Source: a virus
IMG/VR virus record: IMGVR_UViG_3300021061_000028
Location: 1 to 44,088 of that record
Length of the DNA: 44,088 bases
Direction: 5' to 3' (one strand)
A model generated the notes under the pieces. That model searched no databases, had not been told where the DNA came from, and was given only the letters and a program-made list of their open reading frames with translations. Both the position numbers and the translations under genes were made by a program. Numbering within the stretch: position 1 is the stretch's first letter; every line of letters starts with the position of its first letter. This document shows positions 1 to 7,352 of the stretch, one piece after another.

Positions 1-150
1 CCGCTCCAGAAGGGCGGGAAAGCCCGCTACGTCACGCTAGGTGCTTATCCCTCTCTTACCCTGGCCGACGCCCGCAGGAAGGCGGGGGAGCTGCAGGGCA
101 AGCCGCTTGACCACACGGTTGCCTACGCGGTTGAGCAGTACCTCAAGTCT
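1..150. repeat. Left copy of terminal direct repeat (contig closure)
   Basis: These 150 bases repeat the last 151 bases of the window. An A present in the right copy (AGAAAGGG against AGAAGGG, near position 11) is missing, and position 128 is C here and T in the right copy. The repeat lies inside the integrase gene. Only the right copy keeps the frame with the upstream start codon, so the missing A is probably an error at the contig end. The simplest reading is a circular or concatemeric genome cut arbitrarily by assembly. Confidence 0.93.
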
Positions 151-930
151 CTCCAGTATGCCCGCCCTGAGGAAGTAAAGCGGCGCCTCGAAAAGGACAT
201 CGTGCCCGAGATCGGGGCAAAAAAACTGTCCCAGATCACGGCCGGCGACATTTCCTCTGCCCTGCAGAAGATCGTAGATCGAGGCTCGCCCGTTTCAGCC
301 AACCGCACCTTGGCCGACGTGCGCCACGTATTCGACTTCGCCTACGGGAAGGGCTGGATCAACTCGGACCCATCCCTCCGGATTACGCGGAAAGTAATCG
401 GCGGGCGCGAGAAGAGCCGGGATACCGTCCTCACCGATACGCAGCTCTATCGGCTCATCCAAGCCCTCAAGACGGACCGGTTCGCCCTCAAGACGCGGGT
501 GGCGCTTGCTCTCATCCTCGCTACCGGCCAGCGGCCCTCTGAGGTACTCGGAATCGACCCTAAAGAGGTCAAAGGCGAGTGGTGGACCATCCCCGCGGAG
601 CGCACGAAAAACGGACGCGCCCAAAAGGTCTACCTGACCCACCTCGCCCGCTGGCTCCTAAAGGCCGTGAAACACAAATTGGGCGGGGATCATCGGGCAC
701 TAGCTCGCGCCATGAGCCGGTTCGGCGGCGAATATACCCCCCATGACCTTCGCCGGACCATGAGCACGAAGATGGCTGACATCGGCGTCCCGCCTCACGT
801 CATTGAGAAGTGCCTCAATCATCAGATGACCGGCGTCATGGCCGTCTACAATCGAGCCGAGTACCTTGCCGAGCGCAAGGCGGCGTGGAAACAGTGGGCT
901 CGCTATCTTTTCGCAGTGAAGGAGGAATAA
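1..930 (+). CDS. int: Tyrosine integrase, C-terminal catalytic part (continues from 43828)
   Basis: Site-specific recombinase of the P4-like tyrosine integrase family. It joins phage attP to a chromosomal attB. The N-terminal third is at the right end of the window; joined across the terminal repeat the protein is about 346 residues, a little shorter than the usual 380-420. Catalytic features visible here are the first Arg in ATGQRPSEV, a Lys in the beta-hairpin RTKNGRAQK, HDLRR (H-x-x-R), the His of LNHQ (usually LGH) and the final Tyr of AVYNRAEY. The frame is intact from about base 13. The next gene starts 4 bases after the stop, and its ribosome site lies in the integrase tail, so the two are probably co-transcribed. 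The attP core lies just upstream of the start at 43828. Confidence 0.95.
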   Translation, partial: PLQKGGKARYVTLGAYPSLTLADARRKAGELQGKPLDHTVAYAVEQYLKSLQYARPEEVKRRLEKDIVPEIGAKKLSQITAGDISSALQKIVDRGSPVSANRTLADVRHVFDFAYGKGWINSDPSLRITRKVIGGREKSRDTVLTDTQLYRLIQALKTDRFALKTRVALALILATGQRPSEVLGIDPKEVKGEWWTIPAERTKNGRAQKVYLTHLARWLLKAVKHKLGGDHRALARAMSRFGGEYTPHDLRRTMSTKMADIGVPPHVIEKCLNHQMTGVMAVYNRAEYLAERKAAWKQWARYLFAVKEE

Positions 931-934
931 AACA

Positions 935-1585
935 ATGGCCAAAATGTCGGCCGCAGAAAACCTGCTGGTCTCACTCCACGGCCAGAAATTTTCCACGGTA
1001 CTTGCCGATCCGCCCTGGCAGTTCATGAACCGCACGGGAAAGATGGCGCCGGAGCATCGCCGCCTCAATCGCTACGGCACGATGAAGCTGGAGGAGATCA
1101 AGGCGCTTCCCGTGCTCCCGCTTCTCAATGACACGGCGCATTGCTACCTGTGGGTCCCCAACGCCCTTTTGCCCGAAGGTCTCGAAACGCTCAAGGCATG
1201 GGGCTTCGAGTACAAGAGCAATATCATCTGGCACAAGATTCGGAAGGACGGGGGACCGGACGGCCGCGGGGTCGGCTTCTACTTCAGGAACGTCACCGAG
1301 ATTGTTCTCTTTGGCGTTCGCGGCATCAACGCGCGGACCCTCGCCCCGGGCCGGCGCCAGGTGAACATCATCAAGTCCATGAAGCGGGAGCACAGCCGAA
1401 AGCCTGACGAGCTGTATCCGATCATCGAGGGCTGCAGCAGCGGGCCGTATCTGGAACTATTCGCCCGCGGTCCGCGCAAGGGATGGGCGGTCTGGGGCAA
1501 TCAGTCACAGGACTATTACCCCGACTGGAACACGTACGGCAACCATTCCCAAGCCCACCGAAAACTCAAACTGGTGAAGGCCTAG
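935..1585 (+). CDS. MT-A70 family adenine-N6 DNA methyltransferase
   Basis: MT-A70 proteins transfer a methyl group from S-adenosylmethionine to adenine N6. The catalytic DPPW motif is at residues 25-28, followed by the family pattern LWVPNALLPEGL and WGFEYKSNIIWHK, then REHSRKPDELYPIIE and a C-terminal YLELFARGPRKGWAVWGN. The 216-residue length is normal for a single-domain enzyme. The ribosome site GGAGGA lies about 9 bases before the ATG, within the end of the integrase gene. The gene converges on a BamHI/BglII-like endonuclease, and both stops are read from the same palindromic CTAG (1582-1585). It could be the modification half of a restriction system or a solitary anti-restriction methylase. 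The target sequence cannot be read from the DNA. Confidence 0.9.
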   Translation: MAKMSAAENLLVSLHGQKFSTVLADPPWQFMNRTGKMAPEHRRLNRYGTMKLEEIKALPVLPLLNDTAHCYLWVPNALLPEGLETLKAWGFEYKSNIIWHKIRKDGGPDGRGVGFYFRNVTEIVLFGVRGINARTLAPGRRQVNIIKSMKREHSRKPDELYPIIEGCSSGPYLELFARGPRKGWAVWGNQSQDYYPDWNTYGNHSQAHRKLKLVKA

Positions 1586-2256
1586 TCATCGTCCTCTGCT
1601 TTCACCAAAGCTGAGGGCGGTACGGCCTTCTTCCCTCGCTTCTTCTTTTCTTTCGGTGGAAGGATTGTGTCCTCGTCCACATACAGATTCTTGGTGATTC
1701 CAAGAACGAGCAAGGGACATCCACCGCCGCTACCTCCTTCAATTCGCGGGACCAACTTCTCCATGTGCGTCGTGGAGTTGCCAAAGCTCTTCCCGCGCTT
1801 CAGCTTTACAAAGATGTCCTGAAGGTGCGTGGCGCGAGTGATGATTACTCCCACGCTTACCACATCGAGTTGATGCAACAGCCGGAAGTTATTCAGGTCC
1901 CGGTCGTAAAACGGGTCCTTGTTGTTCCACTCGATTTCGAGCGCGATTCGGTTCTTGAAGCAGTCAACGCTGTGCGTCGGTGACGGACTCTCCACCTTAT
2001 CGACGGTGATTTTGGTGTCGAACATCTTCTCGACCCATTCGTGCTTCAGCAGCTCGCCGTCAATCCAGCGGGAGACATGGGATTTTGAGCCGCCCTTGAC
2101 CGTGATGTAGTTGCGATACAGCCGGAAGCGGGTGAGCACATCCACCATTTGCTCCCACTCTTTCGGAAAGTCCTGCGCCATGATCGCGCAGGCGTGTCCC
2201 CACTCATAGCATTCGTAGTTCTCGCGAATGAATAGCGGCAACAGGTCAAGCGACAT
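1582..2256 (-). CDS. BamHI/BglII-like type II restriction endonuclease
   Basis: The 224-residue protein matches, by my recognition, the BglII endonuclease family (PF09195). The stretch IALEIEWNNKDPFYDRDLNN followed by GVIITR is typical. D98, E107 and E109 reproduce the D-x8-E-x-(Q/E) metal-binding spacing of BglII and the E-x-E of BamHI. A Gly-rich block GGSGGGCP lies near residues 174-181. The C-terminal tail is lysine-rich (KEKKKRGKK) then acidic. It is convergent with the MT-A70 methylase. Family members cut sites with a GATC core (GGATCC, AGATCT, RGATCY). AGATCT (14320) and GGATCC (27440) both occur here, so this phage would need protection if either is the target. Activity is not proven. 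Confidence 0.75.
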   Translation of the reverse strand: MSLDLLPLFIRENYECYEWGHACAIMAQDFPKEWEQMVDVLTRFRLYRNYITVKGGSKSHVSRWIDGELLKHEWVEKMFDTKITVDKVESPSPTHSVDCFKNRIALEIEWNNKDPFYDRDLNNFRLLHQLDVVSVGVIITRATHLQDIFVKLKRGKSFGNSTTHMEKLVPRIEGGSGGGCPLLVLGITKNLYVDEDTILPPKEKKKRGKKAVPPSALVKAEDDD

Positions 2257-2314
2257 CTACGCCCCCCTTATTTGCCGCGAATGTATCAGATAGCGTTCCC
2301 CATTTCCTAGCGCT

Positions 2315-2334
2315 ACCAGTGGGCCTATACTGGT
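2315..2334. promoter_or_regulatory. Operator-like inverted repeat over a -10-like box
   Basis: ACCAGT (2315-2320) and ACTGGT (2329-2334) form a perfect 6-bp inverted repeat separated by 8 bases. The right arm overlaps TATACT (2326-2331), a good -10 candidate for rightward transcription of the AlpA-like gene. No convincing -35 box is visible 17 bases upstream. The site sits in the divergent region between the endonuclease and the regulator, so a repressor bound here could control both. Confidence 0.45.
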
Positions 2335-2354
2335 CTCGCCCAGGGCATCAACCT

Positions 2355-2374
2355 GAGGCAGCCGCGACTGCCTC
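2355..2374 (+). promoter_or_regulatory. Hairpin in the leader of the AlpA-like gene
   Basis: GAGGCAG and CTGCCTC form a perfect 7-bp stem with a 6-base loop. It lies just upstream of the GGGAGA ribosome site of the regulator at 2395. There is no T-run, so it is not a terminator. It may affect translation or mRNA stability. Confidence 0.4.
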
Positions 2375-2394
2375 CCTAAACGGGAGACAGCGCG

Positions 2395-2601
2395 ATGGAA
2401 ACACTGATGTCGATGAAAGAAGTCTGTAAGGCAACTTCACTCTCGCGGGCTTCGATTTACCGCAAGGTGGACGAAGGGAAGTTCCCGAAACCGATTGAGC
2501 TAGATACTCCGCGTAAGCTCAACAGTAAGGGGCAACCGACCGGACGCATTGCGTTTGTCAGGTCCAAGATTGAGAAGTGGATCATTGATCGCATCACGTA
2601 A
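2395..2601 (+). CDS. alpA: AlpA-type small DNA-binding regulator / excisionase
   Basis: A 68-residue single-domain helix-turn-helix protein. The order MSMKEVCKATSLSRASIYRK, a basic GKFPKPIEL and a C-terminal GRIAFVRSKIEKWI is that of the AlpA/MerR-like family, which in P4-type elements acts as excisionase or activates integrase-region transcription. The GGGAGA ribosome site is about 8 bases before the ATG. An inverted-repeat operator candidate and a leader hairpin precede it and a strong terminator follows, so it is its own transcription unit. With the nearby integrase, a role in excision control is likely, but activation of the accessory block is also possible. Confidence 0.8.
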   Translation: METLMSMKEVCKATSLSRASIYRKVDEGKFPKPIELDTPRKLNSKGQPTGRIAFVRSKIEKWIIDRIT

Positions 2602-2623
2602 ACATCCCTACGGGGAGCGTTTC

Positions 2624-2650
2624 GAGGCCGGCTAACCACCGGCCTTTTTT
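2624..2650 (+). terminator. Rho-independent terminator after the AlpA-like gene
   Basis: GGCCGG and CCGGCC-type arms (2626-2644) form a GC-rich stem followed directly by six T. The next gene starts 3 bases after the T-run, so it may need read-through or its own promoter. Confidence 0.85.
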
Positions 2651-2652
2651 CT

Positions 2653-3078
2653 ATGACCCGCTACGTCATCATTTCTTTGGTCGTGCTCGTCGCGCTGGTA
2701 GTAGGGACTGCGCTTCAGTACACACCAAAGAAAGAAGAACCCCGCCCCACTATTCCCGCCAAAGAAGCGCGGGAACCAGGCGACTGTACTTACTCACGTC
2801 CCTGTACCTTAACCGTAAGACAAGACGGTTCAACCGATACGATTCCGGTGAAGCCCGGCTATCGCGTGTGCTTTGACCCACCAGTAGGCGCGAATCTTGA
2901 AGGATTCGGTTATCGAATCACGAGTGACGGGCGCGAGTACGTCTTTAATTGCACTCCTGACGAACTCGGCCAACAGAAATGCAAGCTCCCGCCGCCTGAC
3001 AGTTTCCGGTTCGTACCGAAGCCAGGTGTCACTCCACCACGGTACTGGTTCACCAACGACCCAGGCATCTTCTGCTGA
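2653..3078 (+). CDS. Membrane-anchored Cys-containing protein, paralogue A
   Basis: Function not recognised. The 141-residue protein has one N-terminal hydrophobic segment (about residues 4-21) without a lipobox, so most of it should be extracytoplasmic. Blocks shared with the next gene are RY-hydrophobic, ALQY-PK, DCT-SRPCTL, VCFDP, FGYR, and DSFRF-P-PG-TPP-YWF, with the last residue a Cys. The even spacing of Cys suggests disulfide bonds in the periplasm. The stop overlaps the next ATG (ATGA), so the two are translationally coupled. The pair sits immediately left of the hairpin-rich region and the coupling-ATPase genes. Entry exclusion, superinfection exclusion or a surface component of a transfer apparatus are all possible. 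Confidence 0.75.
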   Translation: MTRYVIISLVVLVALVVGTALQYTPKKEEPRPTIPAKEAREPGDCTYSRPCTLTVRQDGSTDTIPVKPGYRVCFDPPVGANLEGFGYRITSDGREYVFNCTPDELGQQKCKLPPPDSFRFVPKPGVTPPRYWFTNDPGIFC

Positions 3079-3509
3079 TGGCTCGATACATATTCATCGC
3101 GCTTGCAGTTTTTGTCGCCGTGGTCATTGCAACGGCTCTTCAATATCAACCGAAAGAATCGCGACAGAGCACGACCCACGTACAACCAGTCATCGAACAG
3201 CGACCTGTACATGACTGCACCTCTTCGCGTCCCTGCACCCTACAAGTTACCAACGGCACTACAGACCTTGTACGCATCCCTGACGGGAAAACTGTTTGCT
3301 TCGACCCACATTTCTGGGACAACCTTCCCCGGCTCGGCTATCACTACTCTTACCGTGGAAGACCTGAAGTTCGTTATACCTGCACCAGGAATGAAGCGGC
3401 GGCTGGCAAGTGCGCTCAAATTTACGCAGACACGTTTCGATTCGCTCCCGACCCAGGTATCACCCCACCCGCCTACTGGTTCGCGCCTATCGGCACGCCG
3501 CAGTGCTGA
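3078..3509 (+). CDS. Membrane-anchored Cys-containing protein, paralogue B
   Basis: A tandem duplicate of the preceding gene with diverged sequence (143 residues). It has the same single N-terminal membrane segment, the same DCTSSRPCTL, TVCFDP and DTFRFAPDPGITPPAYWF blocks, and a terminal Cys. The ATG overlaps the upstream TGA. No enzyme motif is visible. Its last codons contain GCGCCTATCGGC (3484-3495), a 12-base string repeated at 3572-3583 in the structured region downstream, so that region may begin inside the gene. Function unknown; see the partner. Confidence 0.75.
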   Translation: MARYIFIALAVFVAVVIATALQYQPKESRQSTTHVQPVIEQRPVHDCTSSRPCTLQVTNGTTDLVRIPDGKTVCFDPHFWDNLPRLGYHYSYRGRPEVRYTCTRNEAAAGKCAQIYADTFRFAPDPGITPPAYWFAPIGTPQC

Positions 3510-3511
3510 CC

Positions 3512-3935
3512 TCACATACCACTCTCCACTCTAGTATGTGACCCCTGTACGGTACTGAACCACTGTACATAGCGCCTATCGGCTCACTATCCCGCACCAG
3601 TCGCGCCCGCTAGCGCGTTCGACTGCGTGTGCTGTGCACTCCTCCTATTCAGTCGTCGGCCAAGCCTTTGCGCTAGCGCTTAAAGGACAGCCCCCGCAGT
3701 CGAACGCTTTGCGTCAGACGACTGGTGCGGGACTGTTACCGACCAGGCGCGTCTATCGACCGACGCCTGCTGTACCCCTCAAGTAATCCTGATTGCGCGG
3801 CGATCAGAAACTCACTTTGACTGTTACTAACTGCACGACAGAGGGGCACTGTCGCGCTAGTATTTATGTGGACTTGTTCCTTGTTTGGGCTGGCGGAAGC
3901 TCCCTTGCAAGGCGCGAGTTCTCTTCCCCCAGCCC
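3512..3935. other. Hairpin-rich non-coding region (candidate origin / oriT)
   Basis: About 420 bp without a convincing gene, packed with inverted repeats. TCACATAC/GTATGTGA (3512-3541). TGTAC-GGT/ACC-GTACA (3546-3569). A long cruciform with CCCGCACCAGTCG (3591-3603) pairing CGACTGGTGCGGG (3719-3731), inside it GCGTTCGACTGCG (3615-3627) pairing CGCAGTCGAACGC (3695-3707), and at its tip CCTTT-GCGCTAGCGC-TTAAAGG (3665-3686). CAGGCG/CGCCTG (3744-3769). CTGATTGC/GCGATCAG with a triloop (3789-3807). CGACAG/CTGTCG (3836-3854). GGGCTGG/CCAGCCC (3887-3935). CAGTCGTC (3650) can also pair with GACGACTG (3717), competing with the outer stem. The density resembles single-strand origins, packaging signals or oriT. 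The genes to the right (coupling ATPase, relaxase-like) favour oriT or a rolling-circle origin. No nick site can be assigned. Confidence 0.7.
3853..3860 (+). promoter_or_regulatory. GCTAG promoter-like motif upstream of the 269-aa gene
   Basis: CGCGCTAG followed by TATTTATG lies about 85 bases before the ATG at 3942. The same GCTAG core recurs before at least four other rightward genes. Possible -10 element; the -35 is not clear. Confidence 0.3.
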
Positions 3936-3941
3936 AGCTAC

Positions 3942-4748
3942 ATGAATTACCTCTGCGTCGGGACAAACAAAAGACCGTTACTTGAACGGATCAAAAGGCA
4001 CATTCCCGAACCTTTCTTACTCATTGATGACGGCACGATTATCGACTCACTTGATTTACCGAAGCGCAGAAAAGATAAATCCGCATTTCCAAAGGTGACG
4101 CGCTTCGATCCTGAAAGACATCATTTCAATCCTCTCAAGGACATTGATTATTTCCGCGAGCGCGAACTCGTCTCTGTCCTAGACAGCATCTCTCCGCGAG
4201 GCGACGGCACTCTTACCAAGGACACTGGATTAACCCTCGTCCTTCGAAATCTTCGCCAGTACAAACCAAAGTATCTAAAGCACCTTGTCCCGCGACCAGA
4301 CGGGCGAGCCACCACCGGCCACGTTTGGGCATACGACAAAGTTGACGAGATTCTCCTGTCGCCTGTCCTTGAGAGTGTCTTCTCGAAAGCCCGCAACTTT
4401 CCCATCAACGGCATCCTAATTGCCCGCCTAGATCCCGCCGTACTCGGAGAATACGACTGCCGAGTTCTCGGCAATTTCCTTATTTCGCAGTATCCGGGTA
4501 CGGTGGTCCTCACCGACTTCCCGCTCTACGCCGGAAAACACCATCTGCGCCTCATTCGGCAGCACCGGCTTTTCGCAGGAATCAATACTTTTGACGAGGT
4601 GCCACAGTTCAAACAACAATTGCTCCTCATAGACGAAAAGAAGGCGAGTCACTGCACGCCGGATGATGCAGAGACCCTATTCAAGTTCACCGGATTTCCA
4701 AAGGACAGTACCGAGCACAGAGACTTCATGACGGACGCACTTCAATAG
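3942..4748 (+). CDS. Uncharacterised protein, possible degenerate ATPase partner of the coupling protein
   Basis: From the ATG at 3942 the product is about 269 residues. A longer TTG-initiated frame from 3885 runs through the GGGCTGG hairpin and is less likely. No clear ribosome site precedes the ATG, so translation may depend on the upstream hairpin. Visible features are FNPLKDIDYFRERELVS, a GDGTLTKDTGLTLVLRNL segment and VVLTDFPLYAGKHHLRLIR followed by AGINTFDEV. From memory these resemble the later motifs of HerA/VirD4-like ATPases of mobile elements, but no Walker A is present. The next gene is a coupling ATPase 11 bases downstream in the same direction, so a shared complex is likely. Function inferred only from that context. 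Confidence 0.6.
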   Translation: MNYLCVGTNKRPLLERIKRHIPEPFLLIDDGTIIDSLDLPKRRKDKSAFPKVTRFDPERHHFNPLKDIDYFRERELVSVLDSISPRGDGTLTKDTGLTLVLRNLRQYKPKYLKHLVPRPDGRATTGHVWAYDKVDEILLSPVLESVFSKARNFPINGILIARLDPAVLGEYDCRVLGNFLISQYPGTVVLTDFPLYAGKHHLRLIRQHRLFAGINTFDEVPQFKQQLLLIDEKKASHCTPDDAETLFKFTGFPKDSTEHRDFMTDALQ

Positions 4749-4759
4749 GGGGGGGGAAG

Positions 4760-6313
4760 ATGGGCGTACTGTTCCTGGGAATCCTCGCCGCAATGGGAGC
4801 GGTGGCGTGGATTTGGTTCTCGTACAACGACTACGACAAGACGCAGCCCCCGCCGAAGTCACACCTCTACGGCGTGCTGTTTCAAGTCTTCCTCCTCTTC
4901 GTCGTTCTCTCTGCCGCCTCCCACTACCTGCTTAACACTACTCCGGGCTGGAGCGCCCTCATTCTTCTTGTGGGCGCTGGAGTCACCGGATTCGCGGCGA
5001 TTCAAGTTTCACAGCAGGAAGAACCGAAGAAGGCGGAACCACTGCCGACCGTCGAGGCCACTCCCAGAGAAAAACTCAACAACCTTTGGCGGACAAAAAC
5101 GCGTTTTGAGCACGCGCATATTCTCGGAGCAACAGGCGCCGGAAAGACTGAGCTGCTGAAATACCTCGCGAACCAAGATATTGAGACAAACGCGGCCGTC
5201 ATTGTCATGGCCCCAAAGGGGAACCTCGTTCCTCACCTCGCCAAGTTAAGTGCGATAGATGCCGACCGACTGATACTTGTGGAACCGAGCGAACAGCACC
5301 CCGTTGCGCTCAACATCTTTGATTTAGGTGGAGACGCGAATCAGACCGTGTCTCTTCTAAACTTTGTCTTTGCCTCGACCGAAACGACCGACAAGCAAGC
5401 CACCCTGCTCAACTACTGCATCCGCCTTCTTCTCAAGGTTCCGAATGCCACGTTGAAGACGCTTCGTGACCTCCTTCACGAACACAAGCTTCCCTCCCAC
5501 TACCTGCCATACGTGGCTCAGCTCTCTGAAAGCGGGCAAACCTTCTTCAAAGAAGGCTTTGGTATGGAGGGAACGGACGGGTACGCCGCGACCAAGAAGC
5601 AGCTTTTCTGGCGCATTGATTCTCTGCTTGAGAATCCCATCATTGAGAAGATGTTATGCGCCCCGTCCACTCTCGTGAGTGTTTCGGACGTGATGGCTGC
5701 CGGTAAAGTCCTCCTCATTGACACCTCGATACGTCACCTCGGCAATGAAGGTTCTTCTTTCTTCGGACGTTTCTTTATCGCCCTTATTCAGCTCGCCACT
5801 CAAAAGCGTGATACCAGTCGCCACCTCCGCTCTGTCTATGTCTATATAGATGAACTGAGCCATTACTTAGAAGGTACGACCGGCCACTTAGAACAACTCC
5901 TAGACCGAGCGCGAGAGGCGAAAGTAGGTTTAACCCTCGCGCATCAGCAACTCCGGCAGCTCTCGGATATCTCCCCGAAACTAGAAGCCTCAGTACACAA
6001 CACCGCTATCAAGTTGTGTGGGCGAGTGAATGACCACGACTCGAAGCGGATGGGGGCAGAGATGGGACTAGACCCGCCCATACTCAAAAATCTTCCTGCG
6101 CTCGACTTTTACGCATCTGGGCGTGACTCTCGATTCCTCTTTCACGTCGTCCCAGGATTTCTTGACGAACTTCCACAGAGAACCGAACGCGAGATGAAGC
6201 AGCTCATGGCGCGTAACAGCGAACGTGTTGCGTCACCGCGTCTCACGCTCGTGAAAATTGCGGCTGAACCCGAAGCGAAGTACACAGATGATCCGGGGAC
6301 AAAAGCATGGTGA
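4760..6313 (+). CDS. VirD4/TraD-like coupling ATPase with membrane anchor
   Basis: A 517-residue protein of the type IV coupling protein / FtsK-HerA superfamily, which drives DNA-protein substrates through a membrane channel. Three hydrophobic segments (about residues 2-20, 36-58 and 65-83) anchor it. Walker A GATGAGKT is at 123-130, APKGN at 151-155, Walker B VYVYIDE at about 359-365, and motif LTLAHQQLRQL at 391-401, a layout typical of TraD/TraG C-terminal domains. It follows a G-run and a GGGGAAG ribosome site 11 bases after the previous gene and is followed by a replication-relaxation family gene. Virion packaging is already covered by TerL, so this ATPase probably serves DNA transfer, a Zot-like export step, or segregation. 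It is unusual in a tailed phage. Confidence 0.85.
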   Translation: MGVLFLGILAAMGAVAWIWFSYNDYDKTQPPPKSHLYGVLFQVFLLFVVLSAASHYLLNTTPGWSALILLVGAGVTGFAAIQVSQQEEPKKAEPLPTVEATPREKLNNLWRTKTRFEHAHILGATGAGKTELLKYLANQDIETNAAVIVMAPKGNLVPHLAKLSAIDADRLILVEPSEQHPVALNIFDLGGDANQTVSLLNFVFASTETTDKQATLLNYCIRLLLKVPNATLKTLRDLLHEHKLPSHYLPYVAQLSESGQTFFKEGFGMEGTDGYAATKKQLFWRIDSLLENPIIEKMLCAPSTLVSVSDVMAAGKVLLIDTSIRHLGNEGSSFFGRFFIALIQLATQKRDTSRHLRSVYVYIDELSHYLEGTTGHLEQLLDRAREAKVGLTLAHQQLRQLSDISPKLEASVHNTAIKLCGRVNDHDSKRMGAEMGLDPPILKNLPALDFYASGRDSRFLFHVVPGFLDELPQRTEREMKQLMARNSERVASPRLTLVKIAAEPEAKYTDDPGTKAW

Positions 6314-6325
6314 GAGTGCTAGCGT

Positions 6326-7324
6326 ATGTGTATGTCTGCGACACGCGACACACTCGACCGCCGCATCCGTCATGCACCACCTCAACCTGGTGAGCGGTAC
6401 CGGCTGGTAGAAGACCTGGACATCCCCGCGCTTGCGGCGCTTGGCCGGCATCGCGTTCTCTCTACTCCGCTTCTTTCCCACTTCACTGGACGGGATCACT
6501 ACAACACCGATCAGCGCCGGTTTAAGCAGCTCTACAACGGCTATTGTGCCGACCCTGACTGCACTCCTGACAATCCCAAAGAACACGAGCATGACCTAAT
6601 CAGCCACCTCGCGCGGCTTCACGAGCAGTTCAACCACATCGACTATCTCAAGCACGACCTCGTACACAGCCTCACCCCGTACGCACAGAAGGAGCTGAAG
6701 AATCTCGGCATCCCTTGCCTTCCAACCGGGGGATGGTTTGAGCACCAGCTCATGGGAGGCTTCATCGGCGGATCGTTCGAGATCCTGGCGGCCGATCACA
6801 ACCTTCACTACCTCTCCAATTTCGACTTAGGGGTAGAGAAGCTCACCCTACCCTTAAGAGATGCGACACAAGAGGAACTGAGACATCAGCGCGATACCGG
6901 TCAGAGACCTGACATACCCAAGGTGATTCCCGATGCGCTGTTCGCACTTCTCTATTCCAACGGAAAGAAGCGGGTTTTTGCCCGCGAGGATGACCGAGGG
7001 ACCGAGTCAGTGGAAGGGAAGCAGCTCGAAGCTACTTACATCGGGAAGAAGCTCCTCAACTGGATAGAGGTTCTTCGCGCTCGCCGGTACAAGGACGTGT
7101 GGGGCGTCGACGGTCTCATGATTATGGTTCCCGTTGTAGATCCACGCCGCGCAACCGCACTGATGGCGAAACTCAAAGAATATGACGAGCGTTACGCGGG
7201 ACACTTCATCTTCAAAGACTTCCCTCAATTTGGAAAGCACTGGTACATCCCCAAAGATGTATTGAAGGACGTGTACGAACCGTGGGTAAGTTACCGCGGC
7301 CCGTTCGACATCACGAAGCCATAA
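6326..7324 (+). CDS. Replication-relaxation family protein
   Basis: 332 residues from ATG 6326 (an alternative ATG is at 6332). It matches, by recognition, the Replic_Relax family (PF13814), found beside coupling ATPases on plasmids and integrative elements. The N-terminal part (about 30-60) looks like a winged helix (ALAALGRHRVLSTPLLSHF). A central LTPYAQKELKNLGI linker follows. The C-terminal half has IPDALFALLYS then VFAREDDRGTE and, further on, a KLLNWIEVLRARRY helix, resembling a restriction-nuclease-like fold. Family members have been tied to plasmid replication and DNA relaxation. In this context it is the best candidate to nick or bind the hairpin region at 3512-3935. No Tyr relaxase motif with a three-His cluster is visible, so catalysis is uncertain. 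Confidence 0.75.
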   Translation: MCMSATRDTLDRRIRHAPPQPGERYRLVEDLDIPALAALGRHRVLSTPLLSHFTGRDHYNTDQRRFKQLYNGYCADPDCTPDNPKEHEHDLISHLARLHEQFNHIDYLKHDLVHSLTPYAQKELKNLGIPCLPTGGWFEHQLMGGFIGGSFEILAADHNLHYLSNFDLGVEKLTLPLRDATQEELRHQRDTGQRPDIPKVIPDALFALLYSNGKKRVFAREDDRGTESVEGKQLEATYIGKKLLNWIEVLRARRYKDVWGVDGLMIMVPVVDPRRATALMAKLKEYDERYAGHFIFKDFPQFGKHWYIPKDVLKDVYEPWVSYRGPFDITKP

Positions 7325-7326
7325 AG

Positions 7327-7348
7327 GAAAACCGCCCCGTAGGGCGGT
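7327..7348 (-). terminator. Terminator of the reverse-strand 76-aa gene
   Basis: ACCGCCC (7331-7337) and GGGCGGT (7342-7348) form a 7-bp stem with a 4-base loop. Read leftward it is followed by TTTT, so it best serves the reverse gene at 7353-7583. Read rightward there is no T-run, but the stem may still separate the two converging units. Confidence 0.75.
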
Positions 7349-7352
7349 GTGA

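Noticed and set aside
2653-7324. Filamentous-phage module (Zot-like ATPase with packaging signal)
   Set aside because: The ATPase is closer to VirD4/TraD than to Zot, no small coat protein or pIII-like gene is present, and the relaxase-like protein fits mobilisation better. It stays a secondary alternative.
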